This document shows positions 38,566 to 48,918 of a stretch of 64,000 nt of DNA, piece after piece; position 1 is the stretch's first letter, and each line of letters starts with the position of its first letter. The DNA comes from Cyclobacterium sp. 1_MG-2023. Its GTDB lineage: Bacteria > Bacteroidota > Bacteroidia > Cytophagales > Cyclobacteriaceae. The position numbers and the translations under genes are program-made. The notes below the pieces were generated by a model, which was not told the DNA's origin, made no database searches, and was given only the letters and a program-made list of their open reading frames with translations. The stretch covers positions 224,148 through 288,147 of the forward strand of contig NZ_JAUOPC010000009.1 in assembly GCF_030546805.1 (NCBI RefSeq), read 5' to 3'.

Positions 38566-38843
38566 TTATTGTAAATTGATAATTTTATATGACAGTTATT
38601 TCGCCAAATGTCATTTGCATTCAACGTAATTTAACGGGTAATTTTTGTCAATAGTTAACCTTAAAGTTATTGAATATCTTTAAGAAATAAAATTACAATT
38701 ATAAGAAGGGAGTAACAAAAAATTTTGTTTCGGTAAATAGAAATGAGTTGGCATGATAACTTGTTAATTCTGGTTTAATGAAAAGGATGCTCGGGATGTT
38801 GCTAATAGGTAATGTTTCCTTTACCCCTTTAAAATAAGAGGGC

Positions 38844-39998
38844 TTACCAATTGATATCAAACCTTACAAAGCCCATTTCATCCTCAATATTTTCAAATAA
38901 CCATAGTTTGCCATCTTTGGCAAAATGGAATTCCGGCACCCGATTCAATTGGGGGAACTCCCCTTCCTTGATTAGAGTGAGGTCTTTGTCCAATATGCTT
39001 AAAAAGGCCTTAACACCACTTGGGGAAGGAAACATCCCTCCCTCCGGTATTTCTGCATTTTCATCAAACTTTGTATGATATGAAATGCGATAATAAACCT
39101 GCTTCTTTTCATCCCAATAGGGCTCCCTGAAATTTATATCTTCCTGAATTTTTTGCCGATAAGTTCTAAATTCATCGATATCAGAAGATTCGGCAGGGTA
39201 GGTTCCGGATTTTTGATTAGGGGTTAAATCGCTTTTGAAGGATAAGAGTTGTAGGGAATCACTTTTTTGATGCACGACATAAAGTTCATTACTTACATTG
39301 GTTCCTAGAATTATATTAGCCCCTTCTTGGATTAAGAATCTGTAAGCACCAAAACCAAAAGCAGATTTTCCATCATTTAAAAAGACCTCAAAGTCACTTG
39401 CTTTATCCACGGCAGGAATCGCATGCTTTTCAAAAGTTTGGTGTTCTCTGTCTATTATGGCCAGCGCATTTGTTTTGGATTGGTAATTTGTAATTAATGA
39501 AACAAATTTTTTCCCTTCCGGTGAGAAGCTCAATATTTTATAAGCTCTATCAGTCTCTTCCAAAAGCCCTTTTTCCTCACCCATATTGGCCAAATTAAAG
39601 CTTTCGAGTTTATTGCCCTGCCAATCGAAAATACCCTCACCGGTAAAAGTCCTGAAAAATATTTGATTGTTGTCAATGAGTGAAAAATCCATTAGATACT
39701 CCCCAACCCCATTTGGCCCTTCTTTTTCGAAAGGATATTTTTTTTCAAATTTAAGGGTGTTTAGATTTATTTGTTCGATAGCAAAATCTTGGTTGTTGAA
39801 ATTATAAAGATATTTTTTATCCTCGCTTAGCGTACTTAGGCCTAATTTGTAAGTGAGGAATAGTATTTCCTGACCCGGATCTACTATAACAGTGTCGCTT
39901 GTTATTTCAAAGCCTTGAAGGTCATGATTTGTTTTTTCGTTTGATCCGTTGCATGCAAAAATAAAGGTGAAAAATAGGCAGTAATAGCTGGATTTCAT
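38844..39998 (-). CDS. DUF4221 family lipoprotein, tandem copy 1
   Basis: 384 residues. The lipoprotein signal ends 'FIFACNGS' (Cys at about 16). The mature part has propeller-like repeats: 'SEDKKYLYNFNNQDFAIEQI', 'FEKEGPNGVGEYLMDFSLID', 'ILGTNVSNELYVVHQKSDSL' and the near-invariant C-terminus 'KDGKLWLFENIEDEMGFVR'. It matches DUF4221, a Bacteroidota family of unknown function, probably a surface or periplasmic binding protein. It is the most downstream of four tandem paralogs and differs from the others more in its middle section. Confidence 0.7.
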   Translation of the reverse strand: MKSSYYCLFFTFIFACNGSNEKTNHDLQGFEITSDTVIVDPGQEILFLTYKLGLSTLSEDKKYLYNFNNQDFAIEQINLNTLKFEKKYPFEKEGPNGVGEYLMDFSLIDNNQIFFRTFTGEGIFDWQGNKLESFNLANMGEEKGLLEETDRAYKILSFSPEGKKFVSLITNYQSKTNALAIIDREHQTFEKHAIPAVDKASDFEVFLNDGKSAFGFGAYRFLIQEGANIILGTNVSNELYVVHQKSDSLQLLSFKSDLTPNQKSGTYPAESSDIDEFRTYRQKIQEDINFREPYWDEKKQVYYRISYHTKFDENAEIPEGGMFPSPSGVKAFLSILDKDLTLIKEGEFPQLNRVPEFHFAKDGKLWLFENIEDEMGFVRFDINW

Positions 39999-40139
39999 TG
40001 GTTTAGGGTTTGTGGATTAAAAAGTTAACTGTTAGCTTTTGGTTTTCCTAAAAGTTTAAAAATAATTTTCGAATAGTATTTTTTAATTTGATTCAATAAT
40101 AAATTTTCTTGGTGCTGTTACTAAGCACCAATCCGATTA

Positions 40140-41297
40140 CTACCAATTAATATCCAGCCTTACAAAACCCATTTCGTCTTCTATATTTTCAAACAGCCAT
40201 AGTTTCCCGTCCTTGGCAAAATGAAAAGAAGGATTTTTACTTAATTCAGGCACTTTTTTTTCTACAATTAAATTAAAGTTCTTGTCCAAAACACTTAGGT
40301 AAACCGTTGCTCCGATGGGAATGGGGAAAACATGATTTTCATTTTGGTCAAAATTATCCTCAAATCCTAATTGATAGGATAAACGATAGTAGACCTGCTT
40401 TTTCTCATCCCAAACAGGTTCTTTAAAATTGATGTCTTCCTCAATCTTACGTTTGAATAGTGCTAATTCTGCAAGTGTCCCAACTTCAGAAGGGTAAGTC
40501 CCTTTTTTTTCATTAGGAGTGAGCTGACTATTGAAAGTTAGATGCCTTAACGTGTCAGAACCTTTGTCCAAGACGTAGACTTCACTACTTACACTAGTCC
40601 CTAACAGAATTTTGCCTCCTCCTTCTTTCAGGTAACGGGTTGAGACTATACCAGACCCTCCACCATTTTCTTTGAAAGTCACTTCATATTTTTTAGCTTT
40701 TTCTATGGTGGGAACAGCTAACCTTCTAAATGTTTCATCGTCAAGGTTTATCAGTGCAAGAGCGTTTGTTTTTTCTTCATAATTAAAAATTAAAGAAGCA
40801 AATTGATTGCCCTCTGGGGATATGCTAACAGTTATAAAGGGCCATTCTCCATCCTCCAGTTGGTTTGACACCTTTCCTAAATTGATTATGTTAGTACTTT
40901 TAATTTTTTGAGCCTGCCAATTAAATATACTTATTTTTTGAGATGTGCAAAATAATAATTGCTCATCGTTTATGAGTGAAAAACCCAATATGTAACCGTC
41001 AACGCCATTTGGACCTTCCTTTTCGAAAATAAATTTTTTCTCAAATGACAGGGTGTTGAGATTGATTTGTTCAATGGAATTTTTTCGAGGGTCTAAGTTA
41101 AATAAATAGTTTTTATTATCACTCAGTGCACTTAACGCCAATCCCAATTTAAGGAATAAAATTTCATCGCCGGGATCTATCATTACAGTGTCTAAGGATA
41201 TTTCTAGGGAAGGTAGTGGATCACTGACACTGGTGGATTTTGAATGGTTACACGCAAAAAAAATAAATAAAGTGATGCAGTAAAAGCTGGATTTCAT
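40140..41297 (-). CDS. DUF4221 family lipoprotein, tandem copy 2
   Basis: 385 residues with lipobox 'FFACNHSKS'. Its first 35 residues are almost identical to copy 3 (MKSSFYCITLFIFFACN and beyond), showing recent duplication or gene conversion. The central 'LDPRKNSIEQINLNTLSFEK', 'ILLGTSVSSEVYVLDKGSDT' and C-terminal 'KDGKLWLFENIEDEMGFVR' match its neighbours. The intergenic segment downstream (near 40020-40139) also resembles the one at 41317-41438, so the duplicated unit includes the spacer. Function unknown. Confidence 0.75.
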   Translation of the reverse strand: MKSSFYCITLFIFFACNHSKSTSVSDPLPSLEISLDTVMIDPGDEILFLKLGLALSALSDNKNYLFNLDPRKNSIEQINLNTLSFEKKFIFEKEGPNGVDGYILGFSLINDEQLLFCTSQKISIFNWQAQKIKSTNIINLGKVSNQLEDGEWPFITVSISPEGNQFASLIFNYEEKTNALALINLDDETFRRLAVPTIEKAKKYEVTFKENGGGSGIVSTRYLKEGGGKILLGTSVSSEVYVLDKGSDTLRHLTFNSQLTPNEKKGTYPSEVGTLAELALFKRKIEEDINFKEPVWDEKKQVYYRLSYQLGFEDNFDQNENHVFPIPIGATVYLSVLDKNFNLIVEKKVPELSKNPSFHFAKDGKLWLFENIEDEMGFVRLDINW

Positions 41298-41438
41298 TGG
41301 TTTAGGTTTTGTGAACTAAAAAGGTAGCTTATAGTTTTTAGTTTTCCTAAAGATTTAGGAATAACTTTTCTACAGTACTTTTCAATTTGGTTCAATAGTA
41401 AATTTTCCTTGCCTTGTTACTAAGCGCCAATCCGTTTG

Positions 41439-42596
41439 CTACCAATTAATGTCCAACCTTACAAAACCCATTTCATCCTCAATATTTTCAAATAGCCATA
41501 GTTTACCGTCTTTGGCAAAATGGAAGGAGGGGGTGCGATCCAATTGAGGAACAGCTCCTTCTGCCACCAAATTAAAATCCTTATCCAAGACGCTTAGATA
41601 AACTGTTGCTCCAACAGGCTTTGGAAAGAGTCGTTTCTCTTTTGGTATGTTATTTTCATCAAAAATATATTGAAAAGAAAATCGATAGTAGACCTTTCTT
41701 TTATCATCCCAAACAGGTGCCTTGTAACTGATGTCTTTCTGTATTTTTAGAGCATAGGTTATAAACTAATTCTTACTTGAAACTTCGGGTGGATAAGTGC
41801 CTGACTTTTCATTAGGAATAAGCCTGCTATTAAAAGTTATATGTTTTAGCGAGTCTGCGTCTTTGTCTAATACGTAAAGTTCACTACTTGCTTCGGTTCC
41901 CAGTATTACTTTTCCTTGCTCAATGTTTAAATAACGTTGAGGACCAACAATGGCAACTGTCCTCTCTTCTACCAATGCAACATCAAAATTTTTGGCTTTC
42001 TCAATGACTGGAATTGGGAGTTCTTTAATTGTATTATTGGCTGGTTCTATTAAAATAAAAGAACGTTTTTTATCTTCAAAATTGTGAATTAGAGAAGCAA
42101 ATTTACTACCATCTGAAGCTATACTAACCGTTTTATAGGGCCTGTCACCTTCTTTTAACTGACCTAAACTAATTCCTATTTCTTTAATACCAAAGCTTTC
42201 TATTTTTTCTCCTTGCCAGTTAAAAACACCATCGTTATAAAAAGTGCTAATAAAAAGCTTGTCTTCATTAATAAGTGAAAATGTCTGTATACTATGGCCA
42301 ACTTCATTCGGGCCTTCCTTTTCTAAGCGGTACTTTTTTTCAAATGCTAAGGTATTTAGGTTGATTTGTTCAATGGTATATTCCTTGGAGTTGATGTTAT
42401 ATAGGTATTTTTTATCCTCACTTAGAGCACTTAAGCTCAAATTGCTATTAAGGAATAGGAATTCTTGACCCGGATCTATTACGACGGTGTCTAAGGATAT
42501 TTCTAAGGAAGGTAGTGGATCACTGTCACTGGTGGATTTTGATTGGTTACACGCAAAAAAAATAAATAAAGTGATGCAGTAAAAGCTGGATTTCAT
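41439..42596 (-). pseudogene. DUF4221 family lipoprotein, tandem copy 3, with one in-frame amber stop
   Basis: The open frame from the ATG at 42596 stops at TAG 41766-41768 after 276 residues ('PPEVSSKN'). Translation in the same frame resumes as 'FITYALKIQKDISYKAPVWD' and continues for 108 more codons to the family C-terminus 'ENIEDEMGFVRLDINW' and a stop at 41439-41441. With the amber codon read as an amino acid the protein has 385 residues, the same as copy 2. Copy 4 has Gln (CAG-type) at this place ('EVGDQSQFDSY'), so a single C-to-T change explains the stop. The 276-residue product would lack the last blade; loss of function is inferred, and it could be a sequencing error. Confidence 0.85.
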
Positions 42597-42698
42597 TGGC
42601 TTAAAGTTTGGGAATAAAATTTAGTGGATAGTTTTTAGGTTTCCTAAGAAATTAGGGGATATTTAAAAATGGTATTTATTATTTGAAGTAAAAATTGA

Positions 42699-43841
42699 TC
42701 ACCAATTAATTTCTAACCTTACAAAACCCATTTCATCCTCAATATTTTCAAATAGCCATAGTTTGCCATCTTTGGCAAAATAAATTTTTGGAGAGGTATC
42801 AATTGTTTGGAAATGGTCTTCTGCGATTAAGTTGAGGTCCTTGTCCAATACACTTATATAACATTCAGAGCTGGTGGGAAGGAATGGCAGTTCTTCTGCT
42901 TTATTTTTATCAAATTTTGACCGAAAAGACATACGATAATATACCTGTTTTTTTTCATCCCAAACAGGTTCCATAAAGTTAATGTCTTCTGCTATTTTTT
43001 GAAAGTAGCTATCAAATTGAGACTGATCTCCAACTTCAGAAGGGTAAGTGCCACTTTTTTCATTTGGGTTCGGTTGGCTGTTGAAGGTGATGTGGCTGAG
43101 GGAGTCATTTGTTTCGTCCAGCACATAAAGTTCATTACTTACGTTGGTTCCCAATAATACTTTTCCTCCCTCTTTTATTAAATAACGACGGGCACTTAGA
43201 GTGCTACCCATTCCACCCTCATTGGATGATATTTCAAAATTTCTGGCTTTATCAATGGCTGGGACTGGAAATTTCTTAAAGGTTCTGTCTTCAATGTTTA
43301 TTATTGCAAAAGACATGTCCTTTTTTTCATGATCGGAGATCAAAGAGGCAAATTGCTTACCGTCCGAGGCTATACTTATCGTTTTATGAACCTCATACCC
43401 TTCCTCCAGCTGTTCTGATTCTTTGCCTATTTCAGTGATGTTAAAACTTTCGAGCTTTTCCGCTTGCCAGTTGAATACATGTTCATTCGTACTATTGTTT
43501 ATGTGTAGCTTGTCCTCACCAATTAAAGAAATTGCCCAGATAGCTTCGGTGCCATTTGGTCCCTCTCTTTCGAAGTGGTGTTTTTTTTCCAGGGTTAGTT
43601 TATTGAGATTGATTTGCTCAATACTGCGTTTCAGGGGATCAACATTGTAAAGGTATTTCTTATCCTCACTTATTGCATTTACCCTAACTCTCCTTTTGAG
43701 GTATAAAATTTCCTCACCTGGATCTATCACGACAGTGTCCATGGTGATTTCCAAGGAGAGTAGTTCATGATCTTCTCCTGTTTTTGGGCTACTACAAGCG
43801 AGAATTAAGCAAAAAACAAAAAAATAAGCGCTGAATTTCAT
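42699..43841 (-). CDS. DUF4221 family lipoprotein, tandem copy 4
   Basis: 380 residues with lipobox 'LILACSSPK'. It shares 'LYNVDPLKRSIEQINLNKLT', 'KVLLGTNVSNELYVLDETND' and the C-terminal 'KDGKLWLFENIEDEMGFVR' with the other copies, but the signal peptide and N-terminus are different. It is the first gene of the tandem set in the direction of transcription. No clear promoter box is visible between 43842 and 43950. Function unknown. Confidence 0.75.
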   Translation of the reverse strand: MKFSAYFFVFCLILACSSPKTGEDHELLSLEITMDTVVIDPGEEILYLKRRVRVNAISEDKKYLYNVDPLKRSIEQINLNKLTLEKKHHFEREGPNGTEAIWAISLIGEDKLHINNSTNEHVFNWQAEKLESFNITEIGKESEQLEEGYEVHKTISIASDGKQFASLISDHEKKDMSFAIINIEDRTFKKFPVPAIDKARNFEISSNEGGMGSTLSARRYLIKEGGKVLLGTNVSNELYVLDETNDSLSHITFNSQPNPNEKSGTYPSEVGDQSQFDSYFQKIAEDINFMEPVWDEKKQVYYRMSFRSKFDKNKAEELPFLPTSSECYISVLDKDLNLIAEDHFQTIDTSPKIYFAKDGKLWLFENIEDEMGFVRLEINW

Positions 43842-44107
43842 TTGGTCATCAATTTAGACTAAAAATTTAGCTGATAAATTTAAGCTTTCCTAGAAATTGA
43901 AAGACAACTTTAGTTTTAATACAGACCAAGACTAATTACTTCTAAATTTTTTTAAGGGTGTTTTTCCTGACTTGGAAAAGGTTTTTATTTTGAGAGAAAA
44001 GTTCTGTACCTTATTTAAGGGTTCTCCATTTATATTGGAAGCTGTTTAGAATCAATTTATTAATTAATTTCAATAAATTGGGTAGTCCTTAAATAAAACA
44101 TACGCAC

Positions 44108-45205
44108 ATGTTTCAGAAATGTCAAAGCCCAATTCTATTTTTCTTTATACTAGGTTTATTTCTCCTAACGACTAACCTTCAAGCCCGTCAATTGCGCTTA
44201 GACATTGATACTTTGCTTGTGGGGGTGGCAGGAAGTGAACCGTTTGTGTATGGTGAAGGTCAAGAAGTCAGTGGTATTTCTGTTGAAATTTGGGAAGAAT
44301 TGGCGGCCAAACAAGGGTGGAATTATTATTTTAAGTCTTATACTACTGTAGATGACGCTTTGCATTCCTTGGAAGAAGGGGCATTGGATTTGGTAATTGG
44401 GCCTATCAGTATTACTTCTAGAAGGGTGGAGGACTTTAGGTTTTCCCAGCCTTTTTATAATTCAAGTTTGGCCATCGTTTCTCGTTCTGAAAAGCAAGGA
44501 TATTGGGACAAGATCAAGCCATTTTTTAGTATGAAATTATTGATTGCGGTAATTGTCTTTTTATTTATTCTCGCCATCGTAGGTACCATGTTGTGGTTGG
44601 CAGAGAGAAAGCATTCCAAAGACCAATTTCCAAATGATCCAATAGATGGGATAGGGAACGGGATGTGGCTTGCCATCGTCACCATGAGTACCACCGGATA
44701 TGGTGACAAAGCACCGATTACGCTCACGGGTCGCATTATCGCAGGCAGTTGGATGATTATCTCTATTATTTTTGCGACCTCCATGGTCGCCGGTATTGCC
44801 AGTACCCTAACTTTATCTTCTTTGGGCAAATCTCCCGTTTCCAATATAGAACAATTGGTAAATAAAAATGTGGCGACCATTACCAATTCTCCTTCTCAGG
44901 TATTTTTGGAGGAGCACTATGCCAAACCTGTGGAGGTATATACTTTGGCAGAAGCCATGTCCATGTTAAACAAAAAGGAGGTGGCTGCTGTGGTTTATGA
45001 TAGACCACAGCTTTTGTATTACCTCAAAAAGCACGGGGATGAGGATTTATTTATGGCCAAGGCGGAGTATTATAAGCAAGGCTATGGCTTTGCTTTTCCA
45101 CTCGAGAGTAACCTGGTTTATGAGGTCAACAGAGCATTGCTTGAATTGGCGGAAGACCAGGATACGGATAAGATAATAGATAGGTACCTGAGACGAGAAG
45201 AGTAA
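44108..45205 (+). CDS. GluR0-like ligand-gated potassium channel
   Basis: 365 residues with the layout of prokaryotic ionotropic glutamate receptors: signal peptide (1-26), ligand-binding lobe S1 (about 35-130, 'GVAGSEPFVYGEGQEVSGIS'), first membrane helix (about 142-164), pore loop with potassium filter TTGYGD (195-200), second membrane helix (about 208-232), and lobe S2 (about 245-362, 'KNVATITNSPSQVFLEEHYA', 'YKQGYGFAFPLESNLVYEVN'). It probably conducts potassium when a small ligand such as an amino acid binds in the periplasm; the ligand is unknown. The ATG at 44108 is directly followed by a good signal peptide. Confidence 0.88.
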   Translation: MFQKCQSPILFFFILGLFLLTTNLQARQLRLDIDTLLVGVAGSEPFVYGEGQEVSGISVEIWEELAAKQGWNYYFKSYTTVDDALHSLEEGALDLVIGPISITSRRVEDFRFSQPFYNSSLAIVSRSEKQGYWDKIKPFFSMKLLIAVIVFLFILAIVGTMLWLAERKHSKDQFPNDPIDGIGNGMWLAIVTMSTTGYGDKAPITLTGRIIAGSWMIISIIFATSMVAGIASTLTLSSLGKSPVSNIEQLVNKNVATITNSPSQVFLEEHYAKPVEVYTLAEAMSMLNKKEVAAVVYDRPQLLYYLKKHGDEDLFMAKAEYYKQGYGFAFPLESNLVYEVNRALLELAEDQDTDKIIDRYLRREE

Positions 45206-45293
45206 TTGAAGAAGTTAATCCAATTTAAATGCAATTGAGTTTATTGCTATTTATTGAAACTTGACCTTCAACTTTGCTCTAATTACCCTTCTT

Positions 45294-45830
45294 TTATTTA
45301 ACCCCATAGGTTTTGCTTACCATATCCCAGAGGGTAATGCCAATGCTTACTGAGATGTTTAAAGAATGTTTGGTTCCAAATTGAGGGATTTCCAATACCT
45401 GATCTGCAGCCAGTACAACATCTTCTTCCACGCCAAACACTTCATTTCCAAATACAAAGGCATAAGGTTTTCCAGGTTTTGGCACAAATTCATTGAGTGG
45501 TGTACTGTGCGAGGCTTGTTCTAGCACACAGATTTCGTAGCCTTCTTTTTTTAAAAGCTTGATTGCGTCTAAGGTGTTTTCGTGATGTTCCCAGTCTACT
45601 GACTCAGTAGCACCAAGGGCCGTTTTTTGTATTTCTCTATGTGGTGGTTTTCCTGTAATGCCACATAGAAAGATTTTTTTCACCAGAAAAGCATCAGAGG
45701 TTCTGAAGGCTGAACCTACATTGTTTAGGCTTCGAACATTGTCAAGAACCAGGGCAATTGGGTTTTTTTCGATTTCTTTGTAATCCTCAACAGAGAGTCG
45801 GTTGAGTTCTTCCATGCTGAGTTTTTTCAT
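45294..45830 (-). CDS. TrmH/SpoU family RNA 2'-O-methyltransferase
   Basis: 178 residues of a SPOUT (knotted) methyltransferase. The three family motifs are visible: 'LDNVRSLNNVGSAFRTSDAF' (motif 1), 'YAFVFGNEVFGVEEDVV' (motif 2) and 'FGTKHSLNISVSIGITLWDM' (motif 3, the SAM-binding knot). No N-terminal RNA-binding extension, so it is a short type. The target may be tRNA or rRNA and cannot be read from the sequence. It is convergent with the channel gene. Confidence 0.92.
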   Translation of the reverse strand: MKKLSMEELNRLSVEDYKEIEKNPIALVLDNVRSLNNVGSAFRTSDAFLVKKIFLCGITGKPPHREIQKTALGATESVDWEHHENTLDAIKLLKKEGYEICVLEQASHSTPLNEFVPKPGKPYAFVFGNEVFGVEEDVVLAADQVLEIPQFGTKHSLNISVSIGITLWDMVSKTYGVK

Positions 45831-46016
45831 CGAGATATAAATTAAAAATTTAAAATGCTGATTTAGTGAATGGTAGGGCTTTCAAAGCCCAAAGGACCTC
45901 AAATTTACTTAATTCCAGACAAAAAAAACAAGAGAGACTAGGGCCTAGTATTAGATTTAGGTTTTGTTTCCCTTACATTCTTAATTAAATTCATGTCCTG
46001 AAACAGAAAAAAGACC

Positions 46017-48617
46017 ATGGGCAAGACGAAAGCCAAGGAAACCCCTTTAATGAAACAGTACAATGCCATCAAGGCAAAGCATCCCGGAGCCATTTTGCTT
46101 TTTCGGGTAGGGGATTTTTATGAAACCTTTGGAGAAGATGCAGTTAAGGCAAGCAAGATTCTTGATATAGTCCTGACCAAAAGGGCCAATGGCTCTGCTT
46201 CTCATATAGAGTTGGCAGGGTTTCCACACCATTCTCTGGATACCTACCTTCCCAAGTTGATTAGGGCAGGAAATAGAGTGGCAATCTGCGACCAGCTGGA
46301 AGATCCTAAAGAGGTAAAGGGTATAGTGAAACGAGGTGTGACTGAATTGGTTACTCCTGGTTTGGCCTATAATGACAATGTGCTTGACAAGCGCAGAAAT
46401 AATTTTTTAGCCAGTATTCAATTTGGGAAGGACCGGTTAGGGATTGCATTTTTAGATCTCTCTACCGGGGAATTTATGTGTGCCGAAGGGCATCAATCCT
46501 ATATAGAAAAACTTTTACAGAGTTTTAATCCTTCTGAGGTTATCTATTCCAAGGCTGCTAAGGGACCTGCCGGAGCTTTGTTAAAAAATGATTTTCATAC
46601 TTTTCATTGCGAGGATTGGGTTTTTCAACCTGCGTATACTTATGAAAAACTCACCAATCACTTTGAAACCAACAACCTTAAAGGATTTGGAGTGGAAAAA
46701 ATGGAGCTGGGCATTACTGCGGCGGGTGCTATTCTGTATTATTTGGAAGAAACGGAACACAAGCAGGTCAAACATATTGTTTCCATCTCCCGGATTGCTG
46801 AAGAGAAATATGTGTGGTTGGATAAATTTACCATTAGGAATTTAGAACTGGTATACCCTCAACAGGAAGGTGGCGTGCCTCTTATCCAGATTTTGGACCG
46901 CACCCAAACACCCATGGGGAGCCGGATGATGAAAAAGTGGTTGGTATTACCACTAAAAGAGAAAGCATTGATTGTAGAAAGACAAAAATCAGTACGCTTT
47001 TTCTATGAGAATTCAGAGCTAAGGGAAGAGCTTTTTTCCCACCTCAAGCATGTTGGTGACCTGGAGCGTTTGATTTCCAAGGTGGCTGTGGGAAGGATCA
47101 ATCCGCGGGAAATGAACCACTTAAAGAAAGCACTAAAGTGTACCCTGCCAATTAAGGAATTGATGGCTACCCAGCAACATGGGGCTTTGAAAAAACTAGC
47201 AGATCAATTGAATACCTGTTCTTATTTGCTGGAGAAAATTGAGAAGGAATTGATGGAAGATGCCCCTATGCTTACTCATCAGGGAGGTATTATTAAAAAT
47301 GGGGTGGATCCGGATCTTGACGAGTACCGGAAGTTGGCCAATTCAGGAAAGGATTACCTTGTTCAAATCCAGCAGAGAGAGGTACAGCGTACAGGGATTA
47401 CCTCCTTGAAGGTAGCCTTCAATAAGGTTTTTGGCTATTATTTGGAGGTAAGCAATACGCATAAAGACAAGGTGCCACCGGAATGGATACGGAAGCAAAC
47501 CTTGGTGAATGCAGAGCGATACATCACCGAAGAGTTGAAGGAGTATGAAGAGAAAATACTACATGCTGAAGAAAGGCTGATTGCTTTGGAGCAAAAATAT
47601 TTTCAACTTTTGGTGCAGGATGCAGGGGATTATGTAGAACAAATTCAGCAGAATGCAAGGGTCTTGGCTACTTTAGACTGCCTTTTAAGTTTTGCGGAGG
47701 TGGCCTCGGAAAACAATTATTGTGCGCCAAAAATCGCCGACTCAGATGCCATTGAAATTAAGGATGGCCGACATCCTGTCATTGAAAAACAGCTGGCCAT
47801 AGGCGAAGATTATGTGCCTAATGATATATACCTGGACAATTCCAGTCAGCAGGTAATCATTATTACCGGCCCCAATATGGCGGGTAAATCAGCCCTGCTT
47901 CGACAAACTGCACTGATTGTGCTTATGGCCCAGATGGGGAGTTTTGTTCCGGCTTCATTTGCTCGGGTGGGTATAGTTGATAAGGTTTTTACCAGAGTCG
48001 GTGCCTCGGACAACCTTTCAAAAGGAGAATCTACTTTTATGGTGGAAATGACTGAAACCGCCAGTATTTTGAATAATCTTTCTGATAGGAGTCTGGTTCT
48101 TATGGATGAAATCGGAAGAGGTACATCCACCTATGATGGGATTTCCATTGCCTGGTCCATTGTAGAATTTCTGCACAACCATCCCAAATGCAAGGCCAAA
48201 ACATTATTTGCTACCCACTACCATGAGCTGAATCAGCTGGCCAGCGATTTCCCAAAAGTGAAAAATTTCAATGTGGCTGTAAAAGAGTTGGGCAATAAGG
48301 TGGTATTTATGCGGAAGTTGCAAAAAGGGGGAAGTGAGCATAGCTTTGGTATTCATGTAGCCCAAATGGCCGGGATGCCCAATCCCGTGGTTTTACGCGC
48401 TGCAGAAATCATGAAGTTTCTGGAGAAGGACAAGCAGCTTCAGCAGCACAAAGACAATATCAAAGATATACCCAAGAACAATTACCAATTAAGTATGTTT
48501 GAACTGGATCCGAAATTCAAAGAAGCGAAGGAATTATTGGAGGCATTGGACATCAATACCATTTCTCCGGTGGAGGCTTTGCTTAAATTAAATGAGGTTA
48601 AAAAGATGCTGGAATAA
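46017..48617 (+). CDS. mutS: DNA mismatch repair protein MutS
   Basis: 866 residues. The mismatch-reading F-x-E is F34-Y35-E36 in 'LLFRVGDFYETFGE'. The ATPase domain has a Walker A 'GPNMAGKSALLRQ' (about 617-624), Walker B 'SLVLMDEIGRGTSTYDG' and the signature-like 'GESTFMVEMTETA'. The connector, lever and clamp regions between them are complete, and the length is normal for MutS1. It recognises mismatches and small loops and recruits MutL. It is monocistronic, with its upstream neighbour divergent and tRNA genes downstream. Confidence 0.97.
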   Translation: MGKTKAKETPLMKQYNAIKAKHPGAILLFRVGDFYETFGEDAVKASKILDIVLTKRANGSASHIELAGFPHHSLDTYLPKLIRAGNRVAICDQLEDPKEVKGIVKRGVTELVTPGLAYNDNVLDKRRNNFLASIQFGKDRLGIAFLDLSTGEFMCAEGHQSYIEKLLQSFNPSEVIYSKAAKGPAGALLKNDFHTFHCEDWVFQPAYTYEKLTNHFETNNLKGFGVEKMELGITAAGAILYYLEETEHKQVKHIVSISRIAEEKYVWLDKFTIRNLELVYPQQEGGVPLIQILDRTQTPMGSRMMKKWLVLPLKEKALIVERQKSVRFFYENSELREELFSHLKHVGDLERLISKVAVGRINPREMNHLKKALKCTLPIKELMATQQHGALKKLADQLNTCSYLLEKIEKELMEDAPMLTHQGGIIKNGVDPDLDEYRKLANSGKDYLVQIQQREVQRTGITSLKVAFNKVFGYYLEVSNTHKDKVPPEWIRKQTLVNAERYITEELKEYEEKILHAEERLIALEQKYFQLLVQDAGDYVEQIQQNARVLATLDCLLSFAEVASENNYCAPKIADSDAIEIKDGRHPVIEKQLAIGEDYVPNDIYLDNSSQQVIIITGPNMAGKSALLRQTALIVLMAQMGSFVPASFARVGIVDKVFTRVGASDNLSKGESTFMVEMTETASILNNLSDRSLVLMDEIGRGTSTYDGISIAWSIVEFLHNHPKCKAKTLFATHYHELNQLASDFPKVKNFNVAVKELGNKVVFMRKLQKGGSEHSFGIHVAQMAGMPNPVVLRAAEIMKFLEKDKQLQQHKDNIKDIPKNNYQLSMFELDPKFKEAKELLEALDINTISPVEALLKLNEVKKMLE

Positions 48618-48675
48618 TTTATAGGCTTTATTGTCAGGGGAGTAGCAATAAGTTGAGAAAAATTTCTTTCGGAAT

Positions 48676-48706
48676 ATTGGACTTTAAAAATTAAGGCGTA
48701 AATTTG
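48676..48706 (+). promoter_or_regulatory. Promoter of the tRNA-Gly/tRNA-Leu unit
   Basis: TTG at 48677-48679 and TAAATTTG at 48699-48706, spaced by 19 bases, fit the Bacteroidota consensus very well. The predicted transcript start, near 48713, is 40 bases before tRNA-Gly. Confidence 0.8.
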
Positions 48707-48752
48707 CATTCACAATCGCGGAAATAAACGTTTTTCTGTGTGAAATTAACAA

Positions 48753-48825
<73 letters not shown>

Positions 48826-48918
48826 CATATAAAGCCCTTGAAGAAGGGCTTTATTATTTAGATGGCAATTATAGTGGAAATGGTTTTTCCTTTTTCTATA
48901 TTAGTTGTCGCTAATGTT

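Noticed and set aside
44455..44886. 143-codon open frame opposite the channel gene
   Set aside because: It lies entirely within the well-supported GluR0-like gene and has no family signature.
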